A stretch of DNA of 64,000 nt from Anolis sagrei. Its lineage: Eukaryota > Chordata > Lepidosauria > Squamata > Anolidae. The notes below the pieces were generated by a model. It saw only the letters and a program-made list of their open reading frames with translations. It did no database searches and was not told the origin of the DNA. Each line of letters begins with the position of its first letter. The stretch's first letter is position 1. Positions 32,285 through 44,305 of the stretch are shown here, piece by piece. The position numbers were made by a program, and so were the translations under genes. Location: the NCBI RefSeq assembly GCF_037176765.1, contig NC_090022.1, positions 78,952,209 to 79,016,208 of the forward strand, written 5' to 3'.

Positions 32285-35200
32285 ATGAGGCATTTAGCAG
32301 GTTTTCTGCTCTTCACTGTGATGGTGTTCTTCTTGTATACAGGTGAGCTATATTTTGCGGCCCAAGAATTCTCTCCTTAAAGAGTTTGCCCTTGAGGAGG
32401 AGGGGCAGGCTAGTTTTCTGCTTTATGGACTCTAGGACACAGAGAAATGGATTCAAATTGTAGAAAAAAATCTATCTAAAATTAGGAAGAAATTCTTGAC
32501 AGTAAGAGCTGTTCAAGAGTGGAATATTCTGCCTCAAAGGGTAGTGGAGCTTTTTCTCTGGAGGTATTTAATCGGAGTTTGGATGACCATCTGTCAGGGG
32601 TGCTTTGATTGTGTTTTCCTGCATGACATGGGTTTGGATTGGATGGTCCTTATGATATCTTCTAAATCCATAATTCCATTATATACTTTATATAAGGAAT
32701 GTAGTAATCCATTAACATTTCTTTGGAAATTATTCAATTTATAAAGGAAAAGAAGTGGAGGCTTTATTCAGGATTACAATGGATGCACGGGGCTTGTCCT
32801 GTAGAGGTAACCCTACATATCATCATCATCATCGAACTGCAAAGACTCTGGCACAAGCCAGTCAAGGTGGTTCTAGTGGTGATTGTCATAGGGGCACAAT
32901 GCCTAAAGACCTTGGCCTGCACTTAAACACAATCGGCGCTGACAAAATTACCATCTGCCAGCTGCAGAAGGCCACCTTACTGAGATCTGCACACATTATT
33001 CACTGACATTGTTGGCTCATTTTTAACTTGTTGTCCACAAGGACTCCAAGATCTTGCCTTTCCCCTAACCTCACTAGGCCTTTCTAAATTAATTAATGGA
33101 TGCATGGAGCCCACTTTTTCTGTGATGATAAGCATGTTGGTTTTGTTTTATAAGTTTTAACACTTGGGCTGTTTTTGGTTTTAGGTGTTGCCACAAAATC
33201 CAGAGACCTCCAAGTGAGTGTATCAGTTATTTACTTTTATTAAATTTAAAATGTTTAAAAGCAATGCTTTTGGGTGTCACCTTAGATCGAATGCTAACAT
33301 TTAGGAAACACTGTATCAACACCAAGCACAAAGTAGCTGTATGCAATAACGTCCTGTGGAAACTTACTGGTGGTCCATGGGATGCAAACCCAAAATTAAT
33401 AAGAACATCATTCCTGGCTTTGTCTTACTCAACTGCTGAGTATGACTGTCCTGTTTGGCACAAGTCTATCCATGCGAACCAGGTGAACATAGCACTGAAT
33501 GAAACATGCAGAGTAATCACAGGATGTCTTAAATCTACACCTGTTTGTAGACTCTACAAGCTACCTGGCATTGCCCCCCCCCCCAATGTGCTGCTAACTG
33601 TGAGAGAAATGAGGTTGAACACTGTGAAAGCCATCCACTACATGGCTACCAGCCTCCTCCCAGTAGACTCAAATCAAAGGAAAATTTCATGAGAACCACC
33701 ACTCCTATTAATGTTCCCCCAGCAACAGCAAGAGTATCCCTTTGGGGCAGCTAAACCAGGAAATCCCAAATTGATGCTCCCACAAAGGTCTGCCTTCAGA
33801 GCAAACAAAGAATGGGCAACTTGGAAGTCCCTAAATAGACTTAGAAGAGGAATAGGCAAATCAAAAGAAACCCTCGCAAAATGGCACTACCTAGAAGAAT
33901 CCTCCACCTTGTGCGATTGTGGAGCAGAACAAACAACTCATCATGTGTATGCTTGTCCACAATACCCTGCCTCATGAACATAAGAAGAATTGTTTAAAGC
34001 TACAGACAATGCGGTCACTGTTGTGTTCCCTCTATTTTTATCAGTTTTATACTTATTTATGCAATGCTTTTGAGATGAAATAAATAACTTTTATTAAATA
34101 ACTCTTCTCAGGCAATTGCTTGAAAATAGGATGGATGGATGGATTGATTGATTACCAGAAAAAAACATCTTTTAAAAAGGATTGGGGTAAAGATGCTTAT
34201 TTTATCCTGACATAGGTTTAAGTTCAGTTTTGTTTGGGTAAATTTTTAGGACATAGCTAAAATCCTTCTCACAGTAAAGATTTTTGTAGCAGATCTCTCA
34301 TACACACACACACCCCTCTATAGATGTTTTAAACCAAAAATACCTTTTCTTTTTTTAAAAGAAAAATCTGAAATTACTAATGGGGGGAGGGGCTGTGTAA
34401 AATATTAAAATAGTAAACTGTATTATTCATAGGCTTCTGGAGGCGGGAGATGCCATTTAGGAAACAATTTTTAAGGTATCAAGGGGACAAAAGGATCTTG
34501 GGGCTCAGCTATGTATCTTAAGTATATAAATGTTGCTTTCGGTCTGCATTTTATTCACACAGACTTTTAAATGTGCCATTTGCTTTCTGCACAGCATTAT
34601 TGCCATGGGTTTCCAAAACCAATGTGTACTGCTGAATACCTCCCCCACTGTGGTTCTGATGGGATAACTTATGGCAACCAGTGTCTTTTCTGCAACGAAT
34701 ATGTGTGAGTAGGAATTTCACTTAAGATATTGACTTGAAAGGGTGAAAGGTTATATCTAAGGATGTAACCTTTTAAAAATGCTACAATTAATTGTTGCTC
34801 CATGCCTCCTCGCCCCACACCACAAAACAACACACCCATCCTTCCACACCTCTACCACCACCACATAGCCCCCAATGCCACATAAGTGCGAAACCACAGA
34901 CTTCAACATACCACAGATAAAGTTGAGTTCCCCTCATGAAAGCTTTGCAAGTCCATTCAGCCAAATCAGATTATGAAGTTCTCTTTATACCTTTGTGCTT
35001 GATTCACAAAGGTCTTTCTGTTTATATCCCCATCCCCCATTTTAGCCCTGTATCTGTTCAGGAAAATGGCTAGATAGAACTCTGAACCCCCTCCCCCCTT
35101 TCATCCATCACATTTACAGGGAGGTTTGGTGGAAACACAGGAGAATATTTTCTATTAGATTTGAAATAATAATAATAATAATAATAACCTTTATAATAAT

Positions 35201-36008
35201 TATTTTATTTTTATACCCCGCCACCATCTCCTCGAAGGGACTTGGGGCAGCTTACAAGGGGACAAGCCTGAAAATGCAGAGTAAAAACATACGAAACAAA
35301 ATAAAATGAAAGCAAATTAAAATCACAACAACATCAGAAAAACAGTTACAATCACAAGTGCATGTTTTAAAAACAGTATAATGGCTGAAAGATTAGGTGC
35401 TGAGAGCAGAGGGATGAGGAAATGTGGAACTCTCTCCACGGGGAATTTAGGGTGGTTCTCTCCTTGTTATCTTTCTATTAGCAAACTTTTCTATTTCAAC
35501 AGATATTTAGAATCTAATTGCCACAGCTTTAAGGAGATGCTGTTTTATTTACTTTTATAGTTTGCTTTTTAATGTACTTGTTGTCAACGGTTTTAGTTCG
35601 ATCAAAAGTTTAGAATGATAGAGTTGAAAAAAGAGACCCCAGTGACCATCCAATCCAACCCCATTCTGCCATACAGCAATACTCTATCAAAGCACTCCTT
35701 ACAGATGACAATCCAGACTCTGCTTAAAAACCTCCAGAGAAGGAGACTTCGCCAGACTCCCAGGCAGCATACTACACTGTTGAACAACTCGTATCTTCAG
35801 GAAGTTCTTCCTAATGTTTAAGTGTAATCTTTTCCTATAGTATGAATCAATAGCTCTGTTTCCTAATCTCTAGAATAGCAGAAAACAAACCTCTCTATCT
35901 TCAATGTGACATAGCCGTGATGTTCCCCTTAATATTCTCTTCATCAGGCTAAAGATACCTGTATTATTTTTAGCTTTCATAAGTCACTGAGTCCCAGTTG
36001 GGGGAAGC

Positions 36009-36059
<51 letters not shown>

Positions 36060-36338
36060 CAGCAATATTGATTAGAAATTTCTAATGAAGATTAACAGTG
36101 AAGCTTGAACAAGGGAGATGTTCTCCCAGCTCTTCTTGCTTACTACCCCTTATGCAAAGCTCAGGTTACCTCCACTTAGCAACATGTCATTTCTATTTAT
36201 CAAATAATAAAGAAGCTTATGTTTTCTGAAATGTTCACACCCTCTTCCTGGCTTTGTCATTCTCTTTCTCTCACCAGCAATGGCGGTAGACAGCTCAGAC
36301 TGAGGTTCCTTGGAGAATGTCGGAAAAATGAAGATTGA
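32285..36338 (+). CDS. Gene 3: secreted single-domain Kazal inhibitor, P1 Ala (ovomucoid/SPINK-like)
   Basis: Exons are 32285-32342, 33185-33213, 34595-34704 and 36278-36338, phases 1, 0, 2, giving 85 aa. The signal peptide is [20 protein letters not shown], with cleavage near GVA or TKS. The Kazal domain runs from the [14 protein letters not shown] segment through [14 protein letters not shown] to FLGEC, followed by RKNED. Cysteine spacing is typical. P1 is Ala within CTAEY, the same frame as the CTxEY reactive loop of avian ovomucoid third domains. Known Kazal inhibitors with Ala at P1 favour elastase-like enzymes, so an elastase-type target is inferred. Introns 1 and 2 are packed with LINE fragments, one starting within about 50 nt of the exon 1 donor, yet the coding exons are undamaged. 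Confidence 0.9.
32390..32690 (+). mobile_element. CR1/L2-type LINE 3' fragment in gene 3 intron 1
   Basis: gtaagagctgttcaagagtg (frame [14 protein letters not shown]) then ccatctgtcaggggtgcttt. It starts about 50 nt past the exon 1 donor. Confidence 0.65.
32755..33005 (+). mobile_element. Non-LTR retrotransposon C-terminal fragment in gene 3 intron 1
   Basis: Frames read [15 protein letters not shown] and [20 protein letters not shown], then [13 protein letters not shown]. This is a conserved C-terminal tail of a LINE polymerase as I recall it; clade not resolved. Confidence 0.5.
33240..33985 (+). mobile_element. Non-LTR retrotransposon C-terminal region in gene 3 intron 2
   Basis: A 142-codon frame has [31 protein letters not shown] and [19 protein letters not shown] shifted frame then reads [15 protein letters not shown] and [16 protein letters not shown]. 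The CDCG..TTHH tail is the same kind as in the 2491 and 39366 fragments. It begins within 30 nt of the exon 2 donor. Confidence 0.7.
34790..34935. repeat. Interspersed repeat, copy of 47495-47620
   Basis: Shares cacaccacaaaacaacacac, cccatgccacat-type and gcgaaaccacagacttcaac with the second copy in the same orientation. Confidence 0.6.
35165..35420 (-). mobile_element. L2-type LINE 3' end with (ATA)n
   Basis: ataataataataataa, then ttttataccccgccaccatc and agggacttggggcagcttac, the inverted tail of this family. Lies in intron 3 of gene 3. Confidence 0.65.
35610..35965 (-). mobile_element. CR1-type LINE 3' fragment
   Basis: gaccatccaatccaacccca, ctgcttaaaaacctccagag and cttcctaatgtttaagtgta are inverted CR1 3' sequence. 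Lies in intron 3 of gene 3. Confidence 0.65.
36011..36055. repeat. (TA)n microsatellite
   Basis: 45 nt of alternating TA, in intron 3 of gene 3, about 220 nt before exon 4. Confidence 0.95.
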
Positions 36339-36481
36339 CAAGACTAAGGAGTACCTGTGCTCATGATTCCCCATCCCACTTCATGTCTGATTAACAGCAT
36401 CAATACGAAGCAACCTCTTTTCCCCCTTTGCTTTACTCTGTTAGCAGATGAAAATCTTACAATATCTTTGTTTGATTTATC

Positions 36482-36487
36482 AATAAA
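36482..36487 (+). terminator. Poly(A) signal of gene 3
   Basis: AATAAA in the context atttatcaataaataag, 144 nt after the stop. The same tatcaataaa context closes genes 2 and 4. Confidence 0.75.
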
Positions 36488-36619
36488 TAAGCAAAACAAC
36501 TTCGCTCATCATGGATCTTAACATTACAGTGAGAAAATTATTAGCCCTCTTTTGTTTTGGCATGGGTCAAGAATCATGCAAAAATGAAATCTGTGAAAGA
36601 AAGGATGGTTGGGTTTTAT

Positions 36620-37985
36620 TACTAGCTTGGATATCCGGCATTTCCTAAGTTATTTAAAGAAGTCATTTTTTTCAATTGTACAAAATGCATTAGGTTGTGG
36701 AGTAATTACAACTCACATTATGCCAGGTTAATCCTGAGAAACTCCATCAGTACTTAAAGTTTGTTATGTTGAGCAACTTTGCTCTAGATGCATCCTCGGT
36801 GGGGTTCGGTATGCTCTCTGGCTGCAGTATAAACTACAACTCCCATTATGATGAGTCAGTCTCTTCAAATTCCTCCAGTAGGTTGAGTTAGTCATGGGGG
36901 TTCTGTGTGCCAAGTTTGGTTAAGGTTCCTCATTGGTGGAGGTCACCATTTCTCTTATTGTGGGTGAGCTACAACTCCCAGAAAGGAAGGTCAGTCCCCC
37001 TCACCCCCCAAAACCCCTCCAGTAATCAAATTTTGGCACATCAGGTATGTGTGCCAAGTTTGGTCCAGATCAATCTGTGTTTGGGTTCACAGTGTTCTCT
37101 GGATGTGGGTGAACTACAACTCCCCAAATCAAGGTGAATTTTCCCCAAAGACATTCAGTATGTTTTGCTGATAGTGGGGGCTCTGTGTGCCAAGTTTGAT
37201 CCAATTCCATCTTTGCTGGAGTTCAGACTGCTCTTTGATTGCAGGTGAACTATAAATCCTAGTACCTACAACTTCAAAATGTCCAATCCAATTCCCCTCA
37301 AAATCCACCAGTATTCAAATTTGGGCATTTCAGTTTTGCATGTCAAGTTTGGTCCAAATCTATTATTGTTTGGGTTCACAGTGTGCTCTGAATGTAGGTG
37401 AACTACAACTCCTATAAATCCCTCTAAAGACCTCCAGTATGCTTTCTTGGTTATGGGGGTTCTGTGTACCAAGTTAGTACCAGGTCCATCATTGGTAGAG
37501 TTCAGAGTGCTTGTAGATTTCAGGTGAACTATACATTCCAGTACCTGCAACTCCTACTAACCATGGTGAATTCTCCCCAAACCGCTTTAATATGTTCAGT
37601 TGCTGATCAATTTCTCTGTTTGCTTGGTGCCATAGAAAAGAATAGGAAAGGGTTAAGGCAGAGACAGTGGGCAGGGTTAGTCAGAAACATTGAGTTGTCT
37701 ATGGTGGAGGAAACACATAAAATCTAGGATTAAATTGTCCCTGCATGAAAGCCTTCATTTGGGTGGTGGCCAATACTTTGTTTGTGGAGGACATTGACAG
37801 GACTCTTGGACATATTCATGGCACTCACTATAACCTGCAATGTTATTGGAAGGAGGGCCATTGGTGTTTCCTGAGTTGTGAGAGCTAGAGCTGTTTGTGG
37901 AGGCAAGACGTCTTATACATGGACACCCCAGCCACATACGCACATACATATTTTCACTTTTATTATGTGTATAGATAAATAGATG
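36620..37985. repeat. Unclassified interspersed repeat with degenerate internal repetition
   Basis: A sentence of about 130-150 nt recurs roughly six times with drift: tgtgccaagtttggtccaga, gggttcacagtgttctctgg, gggtgaactacaactcccc, then cctccagtatgc. The block ends cacttttattatgtgtatag. No coding frame follows the repetition. Confidence 0.6.
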
Positions 37986-38339
37986 GTGTACACACAGAGC
38001 CAGATCAAATGATGCATCAACAAGCCTTTAATTATTTTTTTTACAAATTATTTTCCATTGTATTCCTAAAAATCAGTGCAGCTGAAAATCAGAAGTCTAA
38101 TATGAAAAAGAAATGGGAGAATTTGTTGATAAAAACGTTATCAGAGGGATAGTGGGGTGTGTAATGGTAATCAAGAAATGCAGGAAGAGAAGCTATTTCA
38201 TCACTACAGAGGAATTTCCCACTTCCCTGGCCTAAGGTGACGTTGTTGTTGTTGTTGCTACAGAACCTAATAGGGCACAATGAGAAATAACCCAAGACAT
38301 GGTATCTATCAATAAATACTTTAAAAACCATAATAGAGA

Positions 38340-38800
38340 TATAATTTAGATAATTTAGAAATAATCTGGATAGGCCTGCCAGAAGAGACTGATCTCTACT
38401 GCTAATTTAAATAGGAATTGTCTTGAGTTGATGGAACTCTTCTGGCAGGGCATTCCTCAGTCTGGGAGCAGCTAAAGAAAAATCCTCTGGGTAACAGGCT
38501 AATTTGGTTGACAGATGTACATGACTCTCTGAAAGCCTAACCTTACAGGATAAATTATCGCCCTGAGTCGCCCTGAGTCGCCCTAGGGCTGAGAACGGCG
38601 GTCTACAAATGCAGTAAATAAATAAAATAAATTATAGAGGAAATAGTGGTCCTGTAAGTAATCTGGAAATAAATCATGTAAGACTTTAAAGGTCATAACC
38701 AGTACTTTGTCTAGAAATTAATCGGCAGTTTTCAAACAAGCTGGAAGGTGAATAAATGTTGGTGAATTTGTTTAAAAGGCTAAAGTCCCCCTCATTAATG
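38340..38800. mobile_element. Probable LINE 3' UTR remnant with an inserted L2-type tail
   Basis: gataggcctgccagaagaga and tctggcagggcattcctcag are LINE UTR-like. 38555-38635 (cgccctagggctgagaacgg, ending aaataaataaaataaat) is a separate L2-type tail, with gagtcgccct repeated in tandem at its start. Confidence 0.45.
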
Positions 38801-39365
38801 AGCCAACTTGAGATAGCAGATATGTATCAATGAAAATAAAACAAGTATCCTATATACTCTACACGTTTTAGTTAAGTCTAGGAATTTTAGTTTAAAAACT
38901 AACCTGAAAAGACATATCTATGGATCACTGAGTAGCATACCTTAGCTCTTCTTTTCCATCTTCTTCTCTGAATAGAGTCATAAAGACAAGAGCTACTATA
39001 GTCTCTGCTTCTGGCTTTTTAAAGGTCATATTTAAAACCAACATTTTGGCTCAAAAATTCTGTTCTTGACTTATACATGAGATTGCCTGATACATGAGTA
39101 TATACAGTAAATTGGGATTGTTCTTTACTACTAGATCAGCACACACGGCAAATTTATCTTGCAGGAAACTGTAAGCAAGTGAGGATGGACAGAAAAAAGT
39201 TCAGAGTCTTAATGGTAATTGCAGTGCTTCAATGTAGCTTGCATTTAGAAAGACCATTATGGAAATATTTTAACATTTACTTACTATCAGAAATGGACAA
39301 CGTAGACGAGGTAGCTTGGGCAATTATGGTCCACATTTCCTGCTGGGAAAGCAGTCAGGAATGGA

Positions 39366-39800
39366 TTTTATTTATTGTGTCAGGAGCAAACCAAACAGTT
39401 GTATTGCATATTTTAACAAACAAACAAACAAAACTCAAAGTTTGCAAGCTTGGTAGTTGATTAAATGTCCTTTGACCAGTAGCTGGCCATTTGGAGTGCC
39501 TCTGGTCTTTACTATAAGAAGGTCCTCTATTGTGCATGTAGCAGGGCTCAGGTTGCATTGCAGCAGGTGGTCTGTGGTTTGCTCTTCTCCACACTTGCAT
39601 GTCATGGATTCCACTTTGTAGCCCCATTTCTTAAGGTTGGCTCTGCATCTCGTGGTGCCAGAGCGCAGTCTGTTCAGTGGCTTCCAAGTTGCCCAGTTTC
39701 CTGTGTGCCCAGGAGGAAGTCTCTTATTTGGTATCAGCCATTGATTGAGGTTCTGGGTTTGAGCTTGCCACTTTTGGACTCTCGCTTGCTGACGTGTTCC
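39366..39800 (-). mobile_element. Non-LTR retrotransposon 3' fragment (copy B)
   Basis: Same family and same 3' end as 2491-2925. A minus-strand frame reads WATWKPLNRLRSGTTRCR and TCKCGEEQTTDHLLQC. It reaches slightly further upstream than copy A. Confidence 0.65.
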
Positions 39801-39869
39801 ACCGAGTGTCTCTGTAGATCTTAGAAAACTATTTCTTGATTCAGGAATGGATACTGAGGATGGATACAA

Positions 39870-41095
39870 TTAATAATACACCATGGGTGGAAACATAAAA
39901 GCTCCAAAAATTCCAGATCCCATTTGATTTGAAAAGTAGAGACCACCAAGTGCTGTAGTTTACATGTTGGAGGAAGGCAATGGCAAACCACCTCTGAGTG
40001 TTATTCTCTGCTTATATTTATTTTACCGGAATCCAAACTCAAATTGTTTGATGTATGACAGAGAATGAGTAAGATAAGCTTGATATAAAGAGATCACTTT
40101 GTGAAATACATATGGGCAACCTACAGCTGATGATCAATATGTAGACATTGCTTCTGTGAGTTGCCCTGAGTTCAGAAGCTTCTGTCACAATTTTGCTGAG
40201 GAATCTGATGCATAAGGAGACTGCCATCCTTCTTTCTCCCATTGAGAACACATAGGTGGGATGGGGCCAGAGATAGAAGTTATCATTAATATTCTTAATA
40301 TTTCTACATTATCATAATTCCCAGCTTTTGTTTGGCATAATGGTACATGTAATTGTAGTTGTGTTGATGCAATTAATATATATACACATGAAAGTTAATT
40401 AGGGGATATGCATAATAATTTTATTGCAAATACCTCTGGATTTTCTTGATTTGTTTCTCAGGTATATTTGCATAAAAGTGAAGGAATATATTCCTGCAAT
40501 CATTTCTGTACTTGTAAGGGAAAATGTGAATAATAATAGAATGCACAGAATGCCAAATCCCTAAAAATGTTTTTCATTAAAGGGTTTATTTTTGGCATCT
40601 ATGATTCCCACAGGAAACTTTTGGGCACACATTTTGGTTTAAGAAGAATTTATGATACACACATATGCTATTTCAATAAGCCTTTGTTCAGTAAGCCTTT
40701 GTTTTGAAATATTGCTCTAGTTAAAATTTAATAAAACCACAAATTGGGAAGTAAAAGGTGAACACTGTACAGCGCCAATGAGCAATTTTCTTTGTAGTCT
40801 TCCATGTATTTATTATTTAACAAATCCAATGTGGCCATCTAGTGCATGTTCTTAGTATAGCATGCTCTCTCAACCACTATCATGGTCTTCTCATCTCCCA
40901 TTCTTGTACATCAGTGGTTTCCAATTGTGGAACTTCATTATATTGTCACATAACGGCTTCTAGAATTCTTGACCACAAGGCAAGTGTCTGTAGCATCTGT
41001 GAGTCAAAGTGCAACAATATCCAAGCACCCAAATCTGGGAAGCACTATTGTAAAAAGTTGTTTACAAAGTATGGTAGCTTGTCCCTCTTATTCAT
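39870..41095. other. Intergenic stretch before gene 4
   Basis: No exon or recognised element seen; AT-rich. Confidence 0.45.
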
Positions 41096-41096
41096 T

Positions 41097-41187
41097 ACAG
41101 TAGGCCCTCCATATTCACTGGGGTCAGGAGCGCAGGACCCTTACAAAAGTGGGAAAGCCACAAATAAGGAGGCACTATATTTGTTAC
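41097..41187. mobile_element. Tigger-like DNA transposon fragment
   Basis: cagtaggccctccatattca and aaagtgggaaagccacaaat resemble the ends of Tigger-like (Tc1/mariner) elements known from mammals. Confidence 0.5.
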
Positions 41188-41221
41188 CTCTCTAGAAATC
41201 TTTATGTTCTCCAGTGCGACT

Positions 41222-41735
41222 CTTACATACTTAGGCGATCCCTTGTTGTCAGAGTATGATGGCCTTCCAAGCGTAGGGTCTTGGCAGTGGGTCCATAAGT
41301 GACTGTGGAGCCCTATTCTTGATCCACATGTTCTCCCACAGTAAGGACATCTTTTTCCAGGCGTAAGGCAGTCCCGGTCAGGGTTGGCTTGATGCGCCTT
41401 CCTCTTGGCACGTTTCTCCCTTTTATGCCTCTTTGAATTCCGCAGCACTGCTTGTCACTGCTGATATCCAATTAGAGCGCTCAAAGGCCAAGGCTTCCCA
41501 GTTCTCAGTGTCTATGCCACAGTTTTTAAGGTTGGCTTTAAGCTCATCTTTAAATCTCTTTTCCTGCCCACCAAAATTCTGTTTCCCGTTTTTGGGTTGG
41601 GAGTAAAGTAACTGCTATGGGAGATGGTGCTTGGGCATTCGGACAATGTGACCAGTCCAGCGGAGTTGATGGCGTAGGAGCATCGCTTCAATACTGGTAG
41701 TTTTTCTTCTTCCAGTACGCTATTTGTCTGCCTGC
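41222..41735 (-). mobile_element. LINE 3' fragment with C2H2-like tail (copy B)
   Basis: Minus-strand frame reads RAKRKAHQANPDRDC then CPYCGRTCGSRIGLHSHLWTH, matching copy A at 541-1155. Confidence 0.6.
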
Positions 41736-41799
41736 TTCTTACTTTTCTAACACTTTTTTATTTTTGTAGGGAGAAAAAAGACACCTTTTGGACTTATAA

Positions 41800-42060
41800 C
41801 ACCACTGAGTATTCTTTATCCAAATGCTTGAAATGACAACTTTTTTGGATTTTGGATTTGCTTGGAATTTGAAATACCTGTGTTTGCATATATGTACATA
41901 GAAAGATATTTTAGAGATGAGACCCAAGTCTGAACACAAAATCTATTTATGTTTCGTGTATACATTATACACATCACCTGAAAATAATAATATATAATTT
42001 TCAAATAATTTTGTGCATGAAACAAAAGTTTGTCCACATTAAACCATCAGAAGGTCAAAG
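41800..42060. mobile_element. Old DNA-transposon-like repeat (copy B)
   Basis: Shares gagacccaagtctgaacaca, ttatacacatcacctgaaa and aattttgtgcatgaaacaaa with 9330-9660. Confidence 0.45.
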
Positions 42061-43038
42061 GTGATACCATAGGTGAATTCTAAAGTATGTTGGAATCCTG
42101 TAATGTTTCTATTAGAGATGCTTGGTCTGTATAGAATATTGAAATTATCTGTAAAAGTGTCTAAAATGTGTCCTTTAAAAGTAATGCCAGAAAGTGACTA
42201 ACCTAGAGGCAGAATCAAGTTTGCGGCTAATTCCAGTGACATCTGAAATGATATCATTGATGAATTTTATGAAAGGAGGTATCTAAGAAGAACAACAACT
42301 GCTTCTTTGTCATAGGATGTGCACCTTCTCCAACCAGTGCTGGTGTTGGGAGTCTATTTCTGGAAGCGTCAATTTGCAGATGTCCAGTGAGGGAAGAGGA
42401 AGCTGCCATTTCATATCCTGATTGCCCACCTCCATTGAGTGCCAATGCAAAACCACAAGTCTACTGCTCACTGCACAAATAAGATAACATGGCTCTTGTT
42501 ACTGCATTACTTTTGCAATGTGTCTTTGTAACCCTTCCCTTACTCAAGAGAATAATCAGTTACAGGAAACAGTATTACTTGTACTTCCACGCTTTGACAA
42601 ATCATCACACCAGTGTAAGCCAGGATGATCTCAGACCACTATATCACTTTAAGAGAGCATAACAGGCTCATGATGACTATTCATACTATGGGGTGCTTTT
42701 TAAAGGTTTATTACAGGGAAGGGAAACTCCAAGCATAGGGGAAGGGGTGGAGACTTTTATTAAAAATCAAAAATGATAAACATAAAGGACATTTTAAGGA
42801 GAAACAGAATAGTACTGGGAATCCAAGCAGAAGTAAAATCAGGAGAGAGATGAAGATATTTGAGAACCACTCCCAAGCTAAAAAAAAAAAAAGTTAATGT
42901 CATGGATAGATGCCAATGAAAGAACTCAAATATGGTACCCTTGTGTTACACACTAAAAATATTGAATGAGATTGCATGGTGCTCCACATGCATAACTCTG
43001 TTCTCCAGCCCAGATTGGTGTCCAACTGTCATGGCTTC
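42060..43038. other. Intergenic stretch, nothing recognised
   Basis: No exon, repeat family or motif seen. Confidence 0.45.
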
Positions 43039-43046
43039 TTTTAGCT

Positions 43047-43250
43047 CAGGGGTTCCCAACCTGTGGGCTGCAGCCCAGCAATGGGTTGCGAGAACTCAAA
43101 TCAGGTCTGTGAACCTCCTTCCTCTTTATTTGTTTAATTTATTTCTGCTCTTTTCCCCAAAATGGTCCCTGGGTAAAATGGTTCCCGGGCAAAGTGGGCC
43201 CTTGTCAAAGTGGATCCTGGTCAAAAAAAAAAAAAGGTTGGGAACCACTG
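43047..43250. mobile_element. 204-bp hAT-type MITE with perfect 8-bp target duplication
   Basis: Ends CAGGGGTTCCCAACC and, inverted, CAGTGGTTCCCAACC (14 of 15 match), as in Charlie-type hAT elements. TTTTAGCT flanks at 43039-43046 and 43251-43258. Confidence 0.88.
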
Positions 43251-44198
43251 TTTTAGCTGGAAGGAGGTGAAGGAGCAATGTCCAGCAACATGTTGGAGAA
43301 GAGAAATGAGATTGGTCCTGCACATTTCCAGCACCTCATCAGATATAGGAAAGCAGCTTTATTTTTCTTCCCCTGAGTGTACATGTGTAGACAGAATGGG
43401 TGCCGTTTGTTAATCTCTTCCTTTTCCTGTCCTTGCAAGGCCATGCCAGAGCCCTTGGCCTGACAGCATACAGGGCAGTTAGCATTTCATAAAGAACTAG
43501 TGAATAGCACCTTAAGTAATCCTTTAATGCAGCCATTAACTCAACTCTAAAAAGGAACAAAAGAATTGCAAAAAGAAATTGACAGAGAATAAATAAATAA
43601 TCTGAAGTAATTTGTGGATAACAGAATATTATTTAGATGACAGAAAGAAAAATGATAACTAAATATTATAAAGCCATTGTAGAACAACAGAGATGTGATA
43701 TCTGCAAAAGCCCGCTTGAGAGAAGCACACTTACAAAAGCCTGAGTTTTGGTCTAATAGAGTCTTTATGAGATGTTACATTTAGAAGGAACCAAGATCCA
43801 TATACCTAGTAGATGTTTCAGTTTGGTGAGACTGCTAATTGAGGAAACCCAATGCCAACAGTAACAAAAATGCATATTTGCTTTTGGAGTGGTTCAATTA
43901 CATTTGTTTAATCAAATAATTTTTTATTAGTGTCATAATTTTATTGTGTACTTTTCTCAATGACTTTGTTTTTTAACTGAATTTCCAGTACATACCTTCT
44001 AACCTCATCCTTTTTATTATGTTCTTTCTTGTAGTTTACAACCAAGACAACAAGCACTTTTATCTACTGTTTGCTAACCACCTGTTCACGTCACATAAGT
44101 TAATATTGAGGTACTACAACTCACCTTCATGTTTGTCCAGTGTCCAAACCTATATTTATTTAGTGCTTGTTTTGGTACCAAGGCCACAGCTGCATGGC

Positions 44199-44205
44199 TA
44201 TATAG
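44199..44205 (+). promoter_or_regulatory. Candidate TATA box of gene 4
   Basis: TATATAG lies 107 nt upstream of the gene 4 ATG. The following leader (gttaaaac, ttgccagtgaagtc) resembles those of genes 2 and 3. Confidence 0.55.
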
Positions 44206-44305
44206 GTGGGAAAAGGGCCAGGTGTTAAAACTTATCTTTGCCAGTGAAGTCCAAGGGTCTGGAAGAGTGTTAGCAAAGAGCCAGGAAGAAAATTCTAGCA
44301 AAGCC

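Noticed and set aside
541-41735. The pair of LINE fragments at 541-2925 and the pair at 39366-41735 as a segmental duplication
   Set aside because: The same two families occur at both places, both on the minus strand, but in the opposite order and with unrelated sequence between. Independent insertions explain it better.
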